Source of the DNA: Bacteroidota bacterium
GTDB lineage: Bacteria; Bacteroidota; Bacteroidia; 2-12-FULL-35-15
Direction of reading: 5' to 3'
Length of the DNA: 64,000 bases
Assembly: GCA_947504725.1 (NCBI GenBank)
Contig: CANNHN010000002.1
Location: 372,001-436,000 of the forward strand
Shown one piece after another: positions 26,531-36,342 of the stretch. The translations under genes and the position numbers were made by a program. The notes beneath the pieces are model-generated. The model saw only the letters and a program-made list of their open reading frames with translations, was not told the origin of the DNA and did not search any database. Each line of letters opens with the position of its first letter. Positions within the stretch are counted from its first letter, which is position 1.

Positions 26531-28237
26531 ATGAGTAGCGAGTTAAGCGAACAAGAAGTATTGCGTAGAGCGAAATTAGAAGAGATTACCAAAATGGGAA
26601 TTGATGCGTATCCTGCTGCATTGGTGGAAATCAACGCTACAGCAAAAGGCATTTTGGAAAATTTTACTCCTGAAAAGGCAGATGAGTTTAAAAATATTAG
26701 CATTGCTGGTCGTGTGATGAGCAACCGTGATATGGGAAAGGCGTGTTTTGTGAGTTTGCAGGATGCAACTGGTCGTATTCAGGTTTATATTAAAAGAGAC
26801 GATATCGGGACTGAAGAAGACAGAAGCACATTCGATTTATTATTTAAAAAACATACCGATTTAGGAGATATTGTAGGAATTACAGGCTTTGTTTTCGTTA
26901 CCAAAGTTGGCGAAATTTCTATTCATGCAACATCTTTTAAAATGTTGAGCAAATCCTTACGACCATTGCCTTCTGTGAAGCGTGATGACGAAGGAAATGT
27001 GTTTGATGAAGTGACAGATCCTGAGTTTCGTTACCGCCAACGTTATGTCGATTTGATTGTAAATCCTTCTGTGAAAGAAACATTTATCAAACGCACGAAA
27101 ATGGTCAATACCATTCGTGATTTTTATAACGAGAAAGGATATTTAGAAGTAGACACTCCCGTTTTGCAAGCTATTCCAGGTGGTGCATCTGCTCGACCGT
27201 TTACTACGCATCACAACACTTTAAATATTCCGATGTATTTGCGTATTGCAAATGAATTGTATTTAAAACGATTAATCGTTGGTGGATTTGATGGTGTATA
27301 TGAATTCTCCCGCAACTTCCGTAACGAAGGAATGGACAGAACACATAATCCCGAATTTACTGTAATGGAATTGTACGTTGCCTACAAAGATTACAATTGG
27401 ATGATGGATGTAACAGAAGAGTTGTTGGAAAAAATCGCCATCAATGTTAATGGAACAACGGTTGTTCCTGTTGGAGATAAAATGATTGATTTCAAACGTC
27501 CGTTCAAACGCATTACCATGTTTGATTCCATTAAAGACTTTACAGGAATTGATATCAGTGGAATGGATGAAGCACAATTGCGTGATACTTGTAAAACATT
27601 ACACATTGACGTAGCAGACAATATTGGAAAAGGAAAATTGATTGATGAAATTTTCGGAGCGAAGTGCGAAGGAAATTATATTCAACCAACTTTTATTACT
27701 GATTATCCTGTGGAGATGAGTCCGCTTACAAAAAAACACCGCAGCAAACCAGGATTGGTTGAACGCTTTGAGTTGATGGTAAACGGGAAAGAATTAGCAA
27801 ACGCCTATTCAGAGTTGAACGATCCAATTGATCAACGTGAACGTTTTGAAGAACAAATTAAATTGATGGAACGCGGGGATGATGAAGCCATGTTTATCGA
27901 TCATGACTTTTTACGCGCACTGGAATATGGTATGCCACCAACTTCTGGAATTGGAATTGGAATCGACCGTTTGGCAATGATTATGACAAACAATGTTTCT
28001 ATTCAGGATGTTTTGTTTTTCCCTCAAATGAGACCCGAGGAAGTGAAGAAAGCAGTTGTGGTTTTAAGTGATGAAGAACAAAAAGTATTAGATGAAGTGA
28101 AAAAACAAAATCAGGCAACGGTTGCAACGGTTAGTGAAGCAACTGGAATTTCAAAAAATCAGTTGAATAAAATATTGGCTTCATTAACAGAGAAAAATGT
28201 TGTGAAGAGAGAAGGCCCGATTTTCGAATCCATTTAG
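26531..28237 (+). CDS. lysS: Lysyl-tRNA synthetase, class II
   Basis: This 568-residue enzyme charges tRNA-Lys. An OB-fold anticodon domain lies at about 50-170 (ISIAGRVMSNRDMGKACFVSLQDATGRIQVYI). The class II core follows: motif 1 around FLEVDTPVL-like YLEVDTPVLQ, motif 2 VYEFSRNFRNEGMDRTHNPEFT, motif 3 GIGIGIDRLAMIM. The last ~65 residues (EEQKVLDEVKKQNQATVATV...GISKNQLNKILASLTEKNVVKREG) go beyond the usual ~500-residue enzyme and look like a small winged helix. Three membrane/lipid genes follow closely. Confidence 0.95.
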   Translation: MSSELSEQEVLRRAKLEEITKMGIDAYPAALVEINATAKGILENFTPEKADEFKNISIAGRVMSNRDMGKACFVSLQDATGRIQVYIKRDDIGTEEDRSTFDLLFKKHTDLGDIVGITGFVFVTKVGEISIHATSFKMLSKSLRPLPSVKRDDEGNVFDEVTDPEFRYRQRYVDLIVNPSVKETFIKRTKMVNTIRDFYNEKGYLEVDTPVLQAIPGGASARPFTTHHNTLNIPMYLRIANELYLKRLIVGGFDGVYEFSRNFRNEGMDRTHNPEFTVMELYVAYKDYNWMMDVTEELLEKIAINVNGTTVVPVGDKMIDFKRPFKRITMFDSIKDFTGIDISGMDEAQLRDTCKTLHIDVADNIGKGKLIDEIFGAKCEGNYIQPTFITDYPVEMSPLTKKHRSKPGLVERFELMVNGKELANAYSELNDPIDQRERFEEQIKLMERGDDEAMFIDHDFLRALEYGMPPTSGIGIGIDRLAMIMTNNVSIQDVLFFPQMRPEEVKKAVVVLSDEEQKVLDEVKKQNQATVATVSEATGISKNQLNKILASLTEKNVVKREGPIFESI

Positions 28238-28256
28238 GTAAACTAAAAACCATTGC

Positions 28257-30500
28257 ATGTTGCTAATCCAACAAAAAGCAAAAGAGAATCATTTTATCTA
28301 CATCACCTTATTGCTGATTGTTGCAATTGTGGGTTACTGGCAAATTTCATTTTTGAAATATTCAGTAACACACGACATGATTAATTGCTGGATTCCTTGG
28401 CGACATTATATTTCCGAGTCTTTACAAAATGGTCTTTTTCCTTTCTGGGATCCATATCAACAACTCGGTTATCCCATTCACGCTGATTTGCAAGGACCAA
28501 CTTGGTATTTAGAATCTCTGATTTTAGGAAGCACCATAGGACAATCTAATTATGTTGTTCAATTGCTTTTTGTGTTCTATGCTTTTATGGCTGGAATGGG
28601 AATGTATTTTTTATCTCTTTGTTTTCACGAAAATAAAAATGTAGCATTCATAACAGGTGTGTGTTATATGTTAAGTGGGTTTTTTGTTGCACACGTTCAG
28701 CATTTTTATGCAGTGATTGGTGCAGCATGGTTGCCATTCATCATTTTGAATTATTATAAGATGCATACTACCAAATCGTATAAGTATGCGATTTATGCTT
28801 CTTTGTTTTTGTTTTTTAATCTTACAGGAGGGAATCACACGTTTACATTTATACTAGCGTATTTATTTCTTGCTATCGGAGGATATTTTATAATTAGTGC
28901 AATACGAGAGAAAAAGAAAGAAATTGTTTTTCAAATATTGAAGTTAAATGCATTTTTTGTTTTGTTAACCACCGCGCTTTCTTCTGTTGTATTTGTTGTG
29001 TTCTTTCAAGTTAAGCCCTACATCGATCGATTGAGTGGAATGGATTATAAAAGTGCAGCTGTAAATCCATTGTCGCCACAATCTCTACTTTCGTTAGTTG
29101 TTCCTTTTTCAACAGTCAACAGTGTTGATTTTTTTAATACGGATCAATCGATGTGTAATGTATACATTGGAATAATCATTTTGCCATTTATTATTTTAGC
29201 ACTTATCAAAAGTAAAACAGGAATTGAAAAAGTTTTATTGGGCTTTGCATTTGTATGTTTACTAGCATCATTTGGTTCATACATTCCTGTGCATAAAGCT
29301 TTATACAGCATTTTCCCTTTTATGAATTTGTTTCGTTTCCCAAGTTATTTCAGTTTGTTTTCTATATTGATTTTATTGGTGTTAGGAGGAAAGCAACTTG
29401 CATTTACACTTTCATCATTTGTAATCAGCAAAGACAAATTGGTAAAAATTATTTCAGTACTGGTTGGTGCCATACTAATTCTATTGATTGTTGCCGTTAT
29501 AAAAAACAATAGTGCATCCTTTTTCTTTTTCGCAGATTACGAAACGATTTTTGATTTTATACGAGCGGCAAATTTTTATCAAAACATTGTTTTGCAAGGA
29601 ACAATTCAGTTAGTATTATTGATAGGACTTTTAATTACGATTATAAAAGCAGCTGAAAAATATCGTTTAGTTATCATCACACTTTTTGTTGTTGTTGATA
29701 TGATAGCAGCAACACAATTGAATATTGCGTATGTAGGCTTTTCACAAACATCACCAAAAGAATTACATGATTATGTTGCTACATTGCCTAAAGGGTTTCC
29801 AATTCCAACAATGAATAATATTTCTGAAAACACTGAAGAGATTGGACAACATCATGGATTGTACCGAAACACAAGTGTTTTTCATAAACGCATTTCAGCA
29901 GATGTTTTTAATTCGTTTTGTTTTAAAAATCAAGCAATGATGTTGGATTCCTTGCGACCTCTTTACGATTCTATGTTGCACAATCCGGTAGTGTATTTTT
30001 CGGATAATGTTTTTTCTGAAGCAGAATTGAAAAATGAAAAAGTAGAAATTACTCATGAAACAATAGTTTTAGAAGCAGCTGATTTTTCTAAAGTAGTCGC
30101 TCAAATTATACCTACTCAAAATGATTCAAAAGAAGCAAAAATCATTTCTTATCAACCAGATAAAATTGTAATTGATGGGAACACAAAAACTGCAGAGCTT
30201 TTGACGCTTTTGCAAAGTCAATATCCAGGCTGGAAAGCATTTGTTGATGGAAAAGAAACGGAAATATTTCTTTCCAATTATATGACGATGTCGATTGTAT
30301 TTCCCAAAGGGAAACACATAGTAGAATTTGTATATAAAAACAAACCCGTGATCATTGGAGGAATTATTTCCTATTCTGTTTTTATAATTGTTATGATTGT
30401 ATTGAGCATCGTTTGGATAAGAGAAAATAAAAGATATTTAATGGTTGGATTCATTTGGTTAATTTTATTAGGGACTGCAGGGCATTATTTTTTGTATTAA
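28257..30500 (+). CDS. YfhO-like polytopic membrane protein
   Basis: This 747-residue protein has about 12 membrane helices and a C-terminal soluble region. The N-terminus (WIPWRHYISESLQNGLFPFWDPYQQLGYPIHAD) resembles the YfhO/GT-C superfamily, where an acidic residue in the first loop is catalytic. The C-terminal PGWKAFVDGKETEIFLSNYM and VVFPKGKHIVEFVYKN-like pattern is typical of YfhO. It may transfer sugars from lipid-linked donors to surface polymers. The start is 19 nt after lysS, suggesting readthrough. Confidence 0.7.
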   Translation: MLLIQQKAKENHFIYITLLLIVAIVGYWQISFLKYSVTHDMINCWIPWRHYISESLQNGLFPFWDPYQQLGYPIHADLQGPTWYLESLILGSTIGQSNYVVQLLFVFYAFMAGMGMYFLSLCFHENKNVAFITGVCYMLSGFFVAHVQHFYAVIGAAWLPFIILNYYKMHTTKSYKYAIYASLFLFFNLTGGNHTFTFILAYLFLAIGGYFIISAIREKKKEIVFQILKLNAFFVLLTTALSSVVFVVFFQVKPYIDRLSGMDYKSAAVNPLSPQSLLSLVVPFSTVNSVDFFNTDQSMCNVYIGIIILPFIILALIKSKTGIEKVLLGFAFVCLLASFGSYIPVHKALYSIFPFMNLFRFPSYFSLFSILILLVLGGKQLAFTLSSFVISKDKLVKIISVLVGAILILLIVAVIKNNSASFFFFADYETIFDFIRAANFYQNIVLQGTIQLVLLIGLLITIIKAAEKYRLVIITLFVVVDMIAATQLNIAYVGFSQTSPKELHDYVATLPKGFPIPTMNNISENTEEIGQHHGLYRNTSVFHKRISADVFNSFCFKNQAMMLDSLRPLYDSMLHNPVVYFSDNVFSEAELKNEKVEITHETIVLEAADFSKVVAQIIPTQNDSKEAKIISYQPDKIVIDGNTKTAELLTLLQSQYPGWKAFVDGKETEIFLSNYMTMSIVFPKGKHIVEFVYKNKPVIIGGIISYSVFIIVMIVLSIVWIRENKRYLMVGFIWLILLGTAGHYFLY

Positions 30501-30544
30501 TTCCCATAAAAAACATAAATTAGGACAATATTTAAAGACTACTC

Positions 30545-31543
30545 ATGAGTGAAACACATAAAATAGCTGTAATAGGAGGAGGAAGCTGGGCAACCGCAAT
30601 AGTAAAGATGCTTTGTAACAATGCAAAGGAAGTGCATTGGTGGGTTCGTAGTCAAGCAGTTGTTGATCATATCAATAAGTACAAACACAATCCTAATTAT
30701 TTAACATCCGTAGAATTTGAAACCTCTAAGTTGGTTTTGAGTCCTGATTTAAAAAGTGTGATTTCAAAAGCTGATATTTTAATTATGGCTGTTCCCTCAG
30801 CATTTTTGAAAGAAGCGTTAAAGGAATTAACCGATGTCGATTTTAAAAATAAAAAAGTATTTTCTGCAATTAAAGGAATTGTTCCAGAGCACAATTTGAT
30901 TGTGGGTGAATTTTTTAATACTCAATACAATATTCCTTTTGACGACATTGGCGTAATTACTGGCCCTTGTCACGCGGAAGAAGTGGCTATGGAAAAATTG
31001 TCGTACTTGACGATTGCTTCTCAAAATACAGCGAGTGCAATGTATGTGGCATCACAGCTTAATTGTCGTTATATCAAAACCACTGTTTCAGATGATATTT
31101 TTGGAACGGAGTTTTCAGCTGTTTTGAAAAACGTATTTGCCATCGCTAGTGGAATTTGTCACGGCTTAGGTTATGGAGATAATTTTCAAGCTGTTCTAAT
31201 TTCAAATGCTATTCAGGAAATAAAAGCATTTGTAGATGTGGTTCACCCAATTGATAGAGATATAAAAAGTTCAGCTTACCTTGGCGATTTGCTGGTTACG
31301 GCTTATTCGCAATTCAGTCGAAACAGAATGTTTGGCAACATGATTGGGAAAGGATATTCTGTTCGTTATGCCCAGTTAGAGATGAACATGGTTGCGGAGG
31401 GTTATTATGGCGTAAAATGCATTTATGAGATCAACAAAAAATACAAAGTGAACATGCCCATTACTGATGCTGTTTACAATATTGTATACGAAAAAATTTC
31501 CCCTGCAATTGAAATGAAATTGCTTACTGATAAATTATCTTAA
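30545..31543 (+). CDS. gpsA: Glycerol-3-phosphate dehydrogenase [NAD(P)+]
   Basis: This 332-residue enzyme makes sn-glycerol-3-phosphate for phospholipids. Motifs are GGGSWATAIVKML (dinucleotide site), ADILIMAVPSAFLKEAL, SAIKGIVPEHNLIVGEF, ITGPCHAEEVA, the catalytic lysine in FSAVLKNVFAIASGICHGLGYGDN, and the C-terminal YSVRYAQLEMNMVAEGYYGVK. It lies between two large membrane glycosyltransferase-like proteins in an apparent operon. Confidence 0.94.
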   Translation: MSETHKIAVIGGGSWATAIVKMLCNNAKEVHWWVRSQAVVDHINKYKHNPNYLTSVEFETSKLVLSPDLKSVISKADILIMAVPSAFLKEALKELTDVDFKNKKVFSAIKGIVPEHNLIVGEFFNTQYNIPFDDIGVITGPCHAEEVAMEKLSYLTIASQNTASAMYVASQLNCRYIKTTVSDDIFGTEFSAVLKNVFAIASGICHGLGYGDNFQAVLISNAIQEIKAFVDVVHPIDRDIKSSAYLGDLLVTAYSQFSRNRMFGNMIGKGYSVRYAQLEMNMVAEGYYGVKCIYEINKKYKVNMPITDAVYNIVYEKISPAIEMKLLTDKLS

Positions 31544-31555
31544 TTCTTTTTAAGA

Positions 31556-33559
31556 ATGAACTTCTCCAATAAAAAGTCAATACCGTTACTTGTATTGTTT
31601 CTTTTGGCACTAAGTTTATTGTTGTATCATACAACCGTTTTTCTTCCTCCTTCTTTCGCTCATGCCTGGACACAAAGCGAACGGTATGCCATTTCTTTAC
31701 AATTTCTAAATAATGGTTTTGATGTTTTTCACCCTGCTACGTTTAACTTACAAACAGTGGATGGAATCACACGGATGGATCTTCCGCTGAACGAATTTAT
31801 TGCTGCAATTCTGATGAAAATTTTCGGAACAACTTCTCCAGTTGTTTTTAGATTATATATGCTTTCTATAAGCATAATAGGACTAACATTTTTATACCTG
31901 CTTGCAAAAAAAATTACGGCATCCGATTTAAAATCCTCGATTGTTGTTGCTTTTGTTTTTCTTTCTCCTTTGTACACCTATTACCAGGTCGGTTTTATTC
32001 CTTGTGTTCCTGCAATTGCATTTGTATTTATTGCCTATTATTTTTTATACGCATATAAAACTGATCTAAAAAGAAAACACTTTTTCATTAGCATCTTTTT
32101 CTTTTTTCTGGCTGCAATAATTCGTTTCCCGTTTTTTGTATTTCTTCTTGGCTTGCTACTTCAACAGTTGTATTGTGCTTATAAAAACAAGAGACTTTTC
32201 CGTCACGAGCTGTTTGCGTTTCTGGCAGTCTTTGGTTTATTTATAAGCTACTATTTTTATAATGTTCATTTAGGCCGCCTCTATGGCAACATGTTCCTTG
32301 ATCGGTTCCTTCCTGCTAAAAGCTTTGGTGAACTTATTATAATTATAAAGTTCATTTACCAGCATTGGCTCTTTCAATATTTTAGTTTCTGGCATTATGT
32401 TTTGCTTTTCATTTCTCTTGTTTGCGCAGTGCTTGCTTATAGAAAAGGAAGATTGATAGAAAATAGAGCCATGTGGTTCAATTTGTTTATTGTGGGGAGT
32501 GGAACTGTGCTTTATTTTTTATTAATGGCTTGTCAGTATTTTGATCACGATTATTATTTTTTAGATTCAATTTTTGTCCCAGTAGTTTTGTTGTTCTTGT
32601 TTTCTATAAAAAATGTTTCGATCGAAAAGCAGAACCGGAATCTTGCTTTCTTCTTTGTCGCTTGCATATGCATGATGTTCATGTTTGGCGATTCCAGAAA
32701 AAATCAATTCGACAGATATTCGTATAATAATTTGGACAGATCTGAAATAACAAGGCGCAATTTCGAAGGGTCAGAACTTTTTTTGGATTCCATTGGAATT
32801 TCGAAAGATGCAAAAATGTTGGTGATTGATGCCTATTCTACAAATATTCCACTTTATATGATGAACAGAAAAGGGTATACAGTTTATCAAACGAATAGAG
32901 ATAATCCATTGGTTTTTTTATTTCAGAAAAAATGGGACTATTTAGTTATTCAAGATCAATTTTTATTTTCGGATGTTTTAAAATATTATCCAATTGTTGC
33001 TTCAGTGATTGAGCCTGTTGCTGGAAATGGGAGAATCAGCGTTTATAAAAGAAATAAGGAATTGAAGAAAAGATCTGTTGAAGAGTTGTTGCAATTGGAT
33101 AAGAAAAAATGTCTGATTGAGGAGACGAATGATTTTGAAGAAAAAAAAGCAGGACATTTTACCACTGCTGAAAACACCCGTAGTTCTGAATTCTATACTA
33201 CATATGCTGTTTTGGATTCAATTACAGAGTTTGGTGTTTCTTATCAAATAGGCGCAAACGAGTTAAAAAGCAACTATAATTTGTCGATAAGAAACTCGTT
33301 CAATTTTTTCTCTTACGATTTGTCAGGAATAAAAATAGTGGCTACTATTTCTAATGAAGGGAAGACAATATTCTATGAAAATTATTTGTTAAGTGATTAT
33401 TACAAAGGAACAGCACGAAAGACACAAAGGGGTGTTTTTTATTTTACTTTACCTGAATTCAGAAGTAAAAATGATATTTTATCAATTTATCTGTGGAACC
33501 CTAGTAAGAAAGAACTGGCATACGATAATTTTAAGATTTCTGTTTATAGTAGTCAGTAA
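31556..33559 (+). CDS. GT-C/ArnT-like polytopic glycosyltransferase
   Basis: This 667-residue protein has about 11 membrane helices. The first extracytoplasmic loop has HAWTQSERYAISLQFL and DGITRMDLPLNEFIAAIL, resembling the acidic loop of the PMT/ArnT (GT39/GT83) superfamily. A soluble beta-rich C-terminal region of about 250 residues follows. The donor would be a polyprenyl-linked sugar; the acceptor is unknown. It starts 12 nt after gpsA, and its 3' end overlaps convergent uvrC by 29 bp. Confidence 0.7.
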   Translation: MNFSNKKSIPLLVLFLLALSLLLYHTTVFLPPSFAHAWTQSERYAISLQFLNNGFDVFHPATFNLQTVDGITRMDLPLNEFIAAILMKIFGTTSPVVFRLYMLSISIIGLTFLYLLAKKITASDLKSSIVVAFVFLSPLYTYYQVGFIPCVPAIAFVFIAYYFLYAYKTDLKRKHFFISIFFFFLAAIIRFPFFVFLLGLLLQQLYCAYKNKRLFRHELFAFLAVFGLFISYYFYNVHLGRLYGNMFLDRFLPAKSFGELIIIIKFIYQHWLFQYFSFWHYVLLFISLVCAVLAYRKGRLIENRAMWFNLFIVGSGTVLYFLLMACQYFDHDYYFLDSIFVPVVLLFLFSIKNVSIEKQNRNLAFFFVACICMMFMFGDSRKNQFDRYSYNNLDRSEITRRNFEGSELFLDSIGISKDAKMLVIDAYSTNIPLYMMNRKGYTVYQTNRDNPLVFLFQKKWDYLVIQDQFLFSDVLKYYPIVASVIEPVAGNGRISVYKRNKELKKRSVEELLQLDKKKCLIEETNDFEEKKAGHFTTAENTRSSEFYTTYAVLDSITEFGVSYQIGANELKSNYNLSIRNSFNFFSYDLSGIKIVATISNEGKTIFYENYLLSDYYKGTARKTQRGVFYFTLPEFRSKNDILSIYLWNPSKKELAYDNFKISVYSSQ

Positions 33560-35336
33560 TCGTTTTTGCTTTAGATTTCCCTACAACACTTGCTATTTCT
33601 TCTTCAGTTGCTTCTTTTACCTTTTTAACAGATTTAAAATGAGACAATAATTTTTGAGCAGTTGTATCGCTTATTCCTTTTATTTCGGTCAGTTCTGTTT
33701 TTAAAGTTCCTTTGTCGCGCTTGTTTCGATGGTGGGTTATTCCAAAACGGTGTGCTTCATCTCTTATCTGTTGGATTATTTTTAATGATTCACTTCTTTT
33801 ATCCAAATACAATGGGATAGAATCTCCTGGAAAATAAATTTCTTCCAGTTTTTTAGCAATCCCGATGATGGCAACTTTTCCCTTTAACCCTAATTTATCT
33901 AAGCTTTCCAAAGCAGAACTTAATTGTCCTTTTCCACCATCTATCACAATCAACTGGGGCATCGATTGATTTTCTTCCAGCACTCTTTTGTATCTTCTGT
34001 ATATAATTTCTTCCATCGAAGCAAAATCATCGGGCCCTTCCACCGTTTTAATATTGAAATGACGATAATCTTTTTTGCTAGGTTTACAGTCTTTAAAAAC
34101 AGTCATGGCTGCAACAGGATAAGCTCCTTGAAAGTTAGAATTGTCAAAACATTCAATATGACGAGGCTCTTCCGTTAAGCGCAAATCTTTTTTCATTTGC
34201 TCCAAAATACGTTTTGTATGTCTCTCAGGGTCTATTAAATTTTCTTGTTTAATTTTTTCTCTTTTGTAATAGTTGACATTTCGTTCAGACAACTCGAGCA
34301 AATGTTTTTTATCACCACGTTGAGGAACTGTAAATTCGATTCCTGGAAATTCAGTTTCTATTTCAAAAGGAACAATTACTTCTTTGGCATCGCTGTGAAA
34401 ACGTTCCCGCAATTCAACGATAGAAAGCGCTAATAATTCTTGATTGCTTTCATCTAATTTCTTTTTTAGTTCTATAGTATGACCTTGAATAATTGAACCA
34501 TTAACAACTTTTAAGAAATTGACATAAGCCGTTTTTTCATCTGAAGTAATTGAAAATACATCTACGTTTGTAATGGTAGGACTAACGACTGTGGATTTAC
34601 TTTGAAATTTTTCCAAAGCATCAATTTTTTCTTTGATAACATGAGCTTTTTCAAACTCTAACTTTTCAACATGTTGATTTAGCAATGTTTTTAAATGTTT
34701 AGAAACAGTGCTGATATTTCCCTTTGTAATCTCTTTTATATTAGAAATAGTTTGATTGTATTCTTCTTCACTTTCATTGCCGATACACGGTGCTTTGCAA
34801 TTCCCGATGTGGTATTCCAAACACACTTTGAATTTCTTCGCTTTGACATTTTCTGTACTTAAGTTAAAATTACAATTCCGCAATTTAAAAAGTTGTTTTA
34901 TTAAATCTAAAACAGTGTGCATTACTTTAACCGAAGCATATGGACCAAAGTAGAGTGAGCCGTCCTTTACAATGTTACGAGTAGAAAAAACTCGTGGAAA
35001 GCGTTCATTCTTAATACAAATCCACGGATATGTTTTATCATCTTTTAATAAAACATTGTAGCGAGGCTGGTATTTTTTTATCAGATTATTTTCTAGAAGA
35101 AGCGCATCTAATTCGGTATCGACTATGATAAATTTAATGTCGACAATTTTTTTAACAAGTATTTTTGTTTTCCCATTTTCAGATTGATCTTTATTGAAAT
35201 AGGAGGAAACTCTTTTTTTAAGGTTTTTTGCTTTCCCAACATAGATAATCTTTCCATCAGCATCATAATATTGATACACGCCAGGGTTGTCTGGCATTGA
35301 TTTAACAAGAGCGTTGATGTGTTCTGATTTTTCCAC
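33531..35336 (-). CDS. uvrC: Excinuclease ABC subunit C
   Basis: This 601-residue nuclease makes both incisions in nucleotide excision repair. The N-terminal GIY-YIG domain is present (NPGVYQYYDADGKIIYVGKAKNLKKRVSSYF). Cysteines HIGNCKAPCIG, a UVR helix pair (LEFEKAHVIKEKIDALEKF), an RNase H-like domain (ECFDNSNFQGAYPVAAMTVF, LIVIDGGKGQLSSAL, RDEAHRFGITHHRNKR) and a C-terminal HhH2 (GISDTTAQKLLSHFKSVKKV) follow. The start is GTG, 9 nt after a TATATTTG box. Confidence 0.95.
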   Translation of the reverse strand: MEKSEHINALVKSMPDNPGVYQYYDADGKIIYVGKAKNLKKRVSSYFNKDQSENGKTKILVKKIVDIKFIIVDTELDALLLENNLIKKYQPRYNVLLKDDKTYPWICIKNERFPRVFSTRNIVKDGSLYFGPYASVKVMHTVLDLIKQLFKLRNCNFNLSTENVKAKKFKVCLEYHIGNCKAPCIGNESEEEYNQTISNIKEITKGNISTVSKHLKTLLNQHVEKLEFEKAHVIKEKIDALEKFQSKSTVVSPTITNVDVFSITSDEKTAYVNFLKVVNGSIIQGHTIELKKKLDESNQELLALSIVELRERFHSDAKEVIVPFEIETEFPGIEFTVPQRGDKKHLLELSERNVNYYKREKIKQENLIDPERHTKRILEQMKKDLRLTEEPRHIECFDNSNFQGAYPVAAMTVFKDCKPSKKDYRHFNIKTVEGPDDFASMEEIIYRRYKRVLEENQSMPQLIVIDGGKGQLSSALESLDKLGLKGKVAIIGIAKKLEEIYFPGDSIPLYLDKRSESLKIIQQIRDEAHRFGITHHRNKRDKGTLKTELTEIKGISDTTAQKLLSHFKSVKKVKEATEEEIASVVGKSKAKTITDYYKQKS

Positions 35337-35344
35337 GAATTACA

Positions 35345-35352
35345 CAAATATA
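35345..35352 (-). promoter_or_regulatory. -7 box of uvrC
   Basis: The minus strand reads TATATTTG, then 8 nt, then the GTG start. A leader of only about 3 nt is predicted. Confidence 0.5.
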
Positions 35353-35356
35353 AAAA

Positions 35357-35398
35357 CAAAAAACGTCCTTCCGTGTATATTCGGATAGGACGTTTTTT
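35357..35398 (-). terminator. Terminator after the T9SS protein gene
   Basis: A stem based on ACGTCCT/AGGACGT with flanking A- and T-runs lies between the 35413 gene end and the uvrC promoter. Confidence 0.75.
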
Positions 35399-35412
35399 AA
35401 ATAAAAAATTAA

Positions 35413-36327
35413 TTATTTGCTTAAAGTAATTTTTTTGGTGATCACTTGAGTATCTGTAATAAAACGAATAAAATAATTTCCGTTTGCGAATTTGGACAGA
35501 TCAATTGATTGTCTAGCATTGGAAGTTGTTTCTTTAGTTAAGATCACATTTCCGATAATATCAGAAACAGTGATTGTGATTTTTCCGGTCAAGTCATCTA
35601 AATCTGCAAAACATAGTCCTGTTGAAGGATTCGGATAAACTGAAGTAGAAGGTTTATTTTTTTCAGCAATTCCAGTTGCCAATGCAGAGCTACCAATAAA
35701 GTTCACATTGTCAATACTAAATGTTCCACCTGTTCCTTCTGCATTGTATGCATAAAAACGGAATGTAACAGGTGCGGAAAGATTCATGAAAGAAGCGCCT
35801 AAAACGATAATGTTTCTAGTTTGAACAGTTGTGATATCTCTTTTAAGAAAGAAAACATTTCCTGCTTGAACATCTACGTTTGTAGTTGGTAAACCATAAA
35901 CTGCGGTTAAGTTAGAAGCATAACCATCTAAACTAGAACGAACGCAGTAGGTTCTAACACCTGTTCCTGAACGTTCGAAATCAAATTTTATTGAATCACC
36001 CGTTATTGTATATCCTGCAGACGGAGTTAATGTAACTTCATAATATTCACCAAGATTAACAATGCCGGTCATTCCAGAATACAAAGTATCACCAGGGCCA
36101 CCAGTTGAACCCAATGCCCAATTTGAAAAATCAAATCGAAATGCTGCTAATGAATTTGGTGGAGTTCCAATTGCGGTAAAACTACCGCATGTTAATCCTG
36201 TTCCAACAGGAACAAAACTTGGGTCTGTTGTTCCTGATGTAGTTTTTACACTATCAAAAGTGTATAAAAGTTGTGCGTTTGCAATTCCCGAAAAAATAAT
36301 TGCAATAAAGAGTAGCGTTTTTTTCAT
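35413..36327 (-). CDS. T9SS type A sorting domain-containing secreted protein
   Basis: This 304-residue protein has a signal peptide (MKKTLLFIAIIFSGIANAQ). A jelly-roll-like region spans about 20-215 (FRFDFSNWALGS, VTFRFYAYNAEGTGGTFSIDNVNFIGS). The C-terminal sorting domain is SVYPNPSTGLCFADL ... ITVSDIIGNVILTK ... NGNYFIRFITDTQVITKKITL. It is expected to be exported to the cell surface by T9SS. It lies 15 nt after pth and may be partly cotranscribed. Function of the body unknown. Confidence 0.85.
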   Translation of the reverse strand: MKKTLLFIAIIFSGIANAQLLYTFDSVKTTSGTTDPSFVPVGTGLTCGSFTAIGTPPNSLAAFRFDFSNWALGSTGGPGDTLYSGMTGIVNLGEYYEVTLTPSAGYTITGDSIKFDFERSGTGVRTYCVRSSLDGYASNLTAVYGLPTTNVDVQAGNVFFLKRDITTVQTRNIIVLGASFMNLSAPVTFRFYAYNAEGTGGTFSIDNVNFIGSSALATGIAEKNKPSTSVYPNPSTGLCFADLDDLTGKITITVSDIIGNVILTKETTSNARQSIDLSKFANGNYFIRFITDTQVITKKITLSK

Positions 36328-36342
36328 GTTCGTAGTTTTTAA

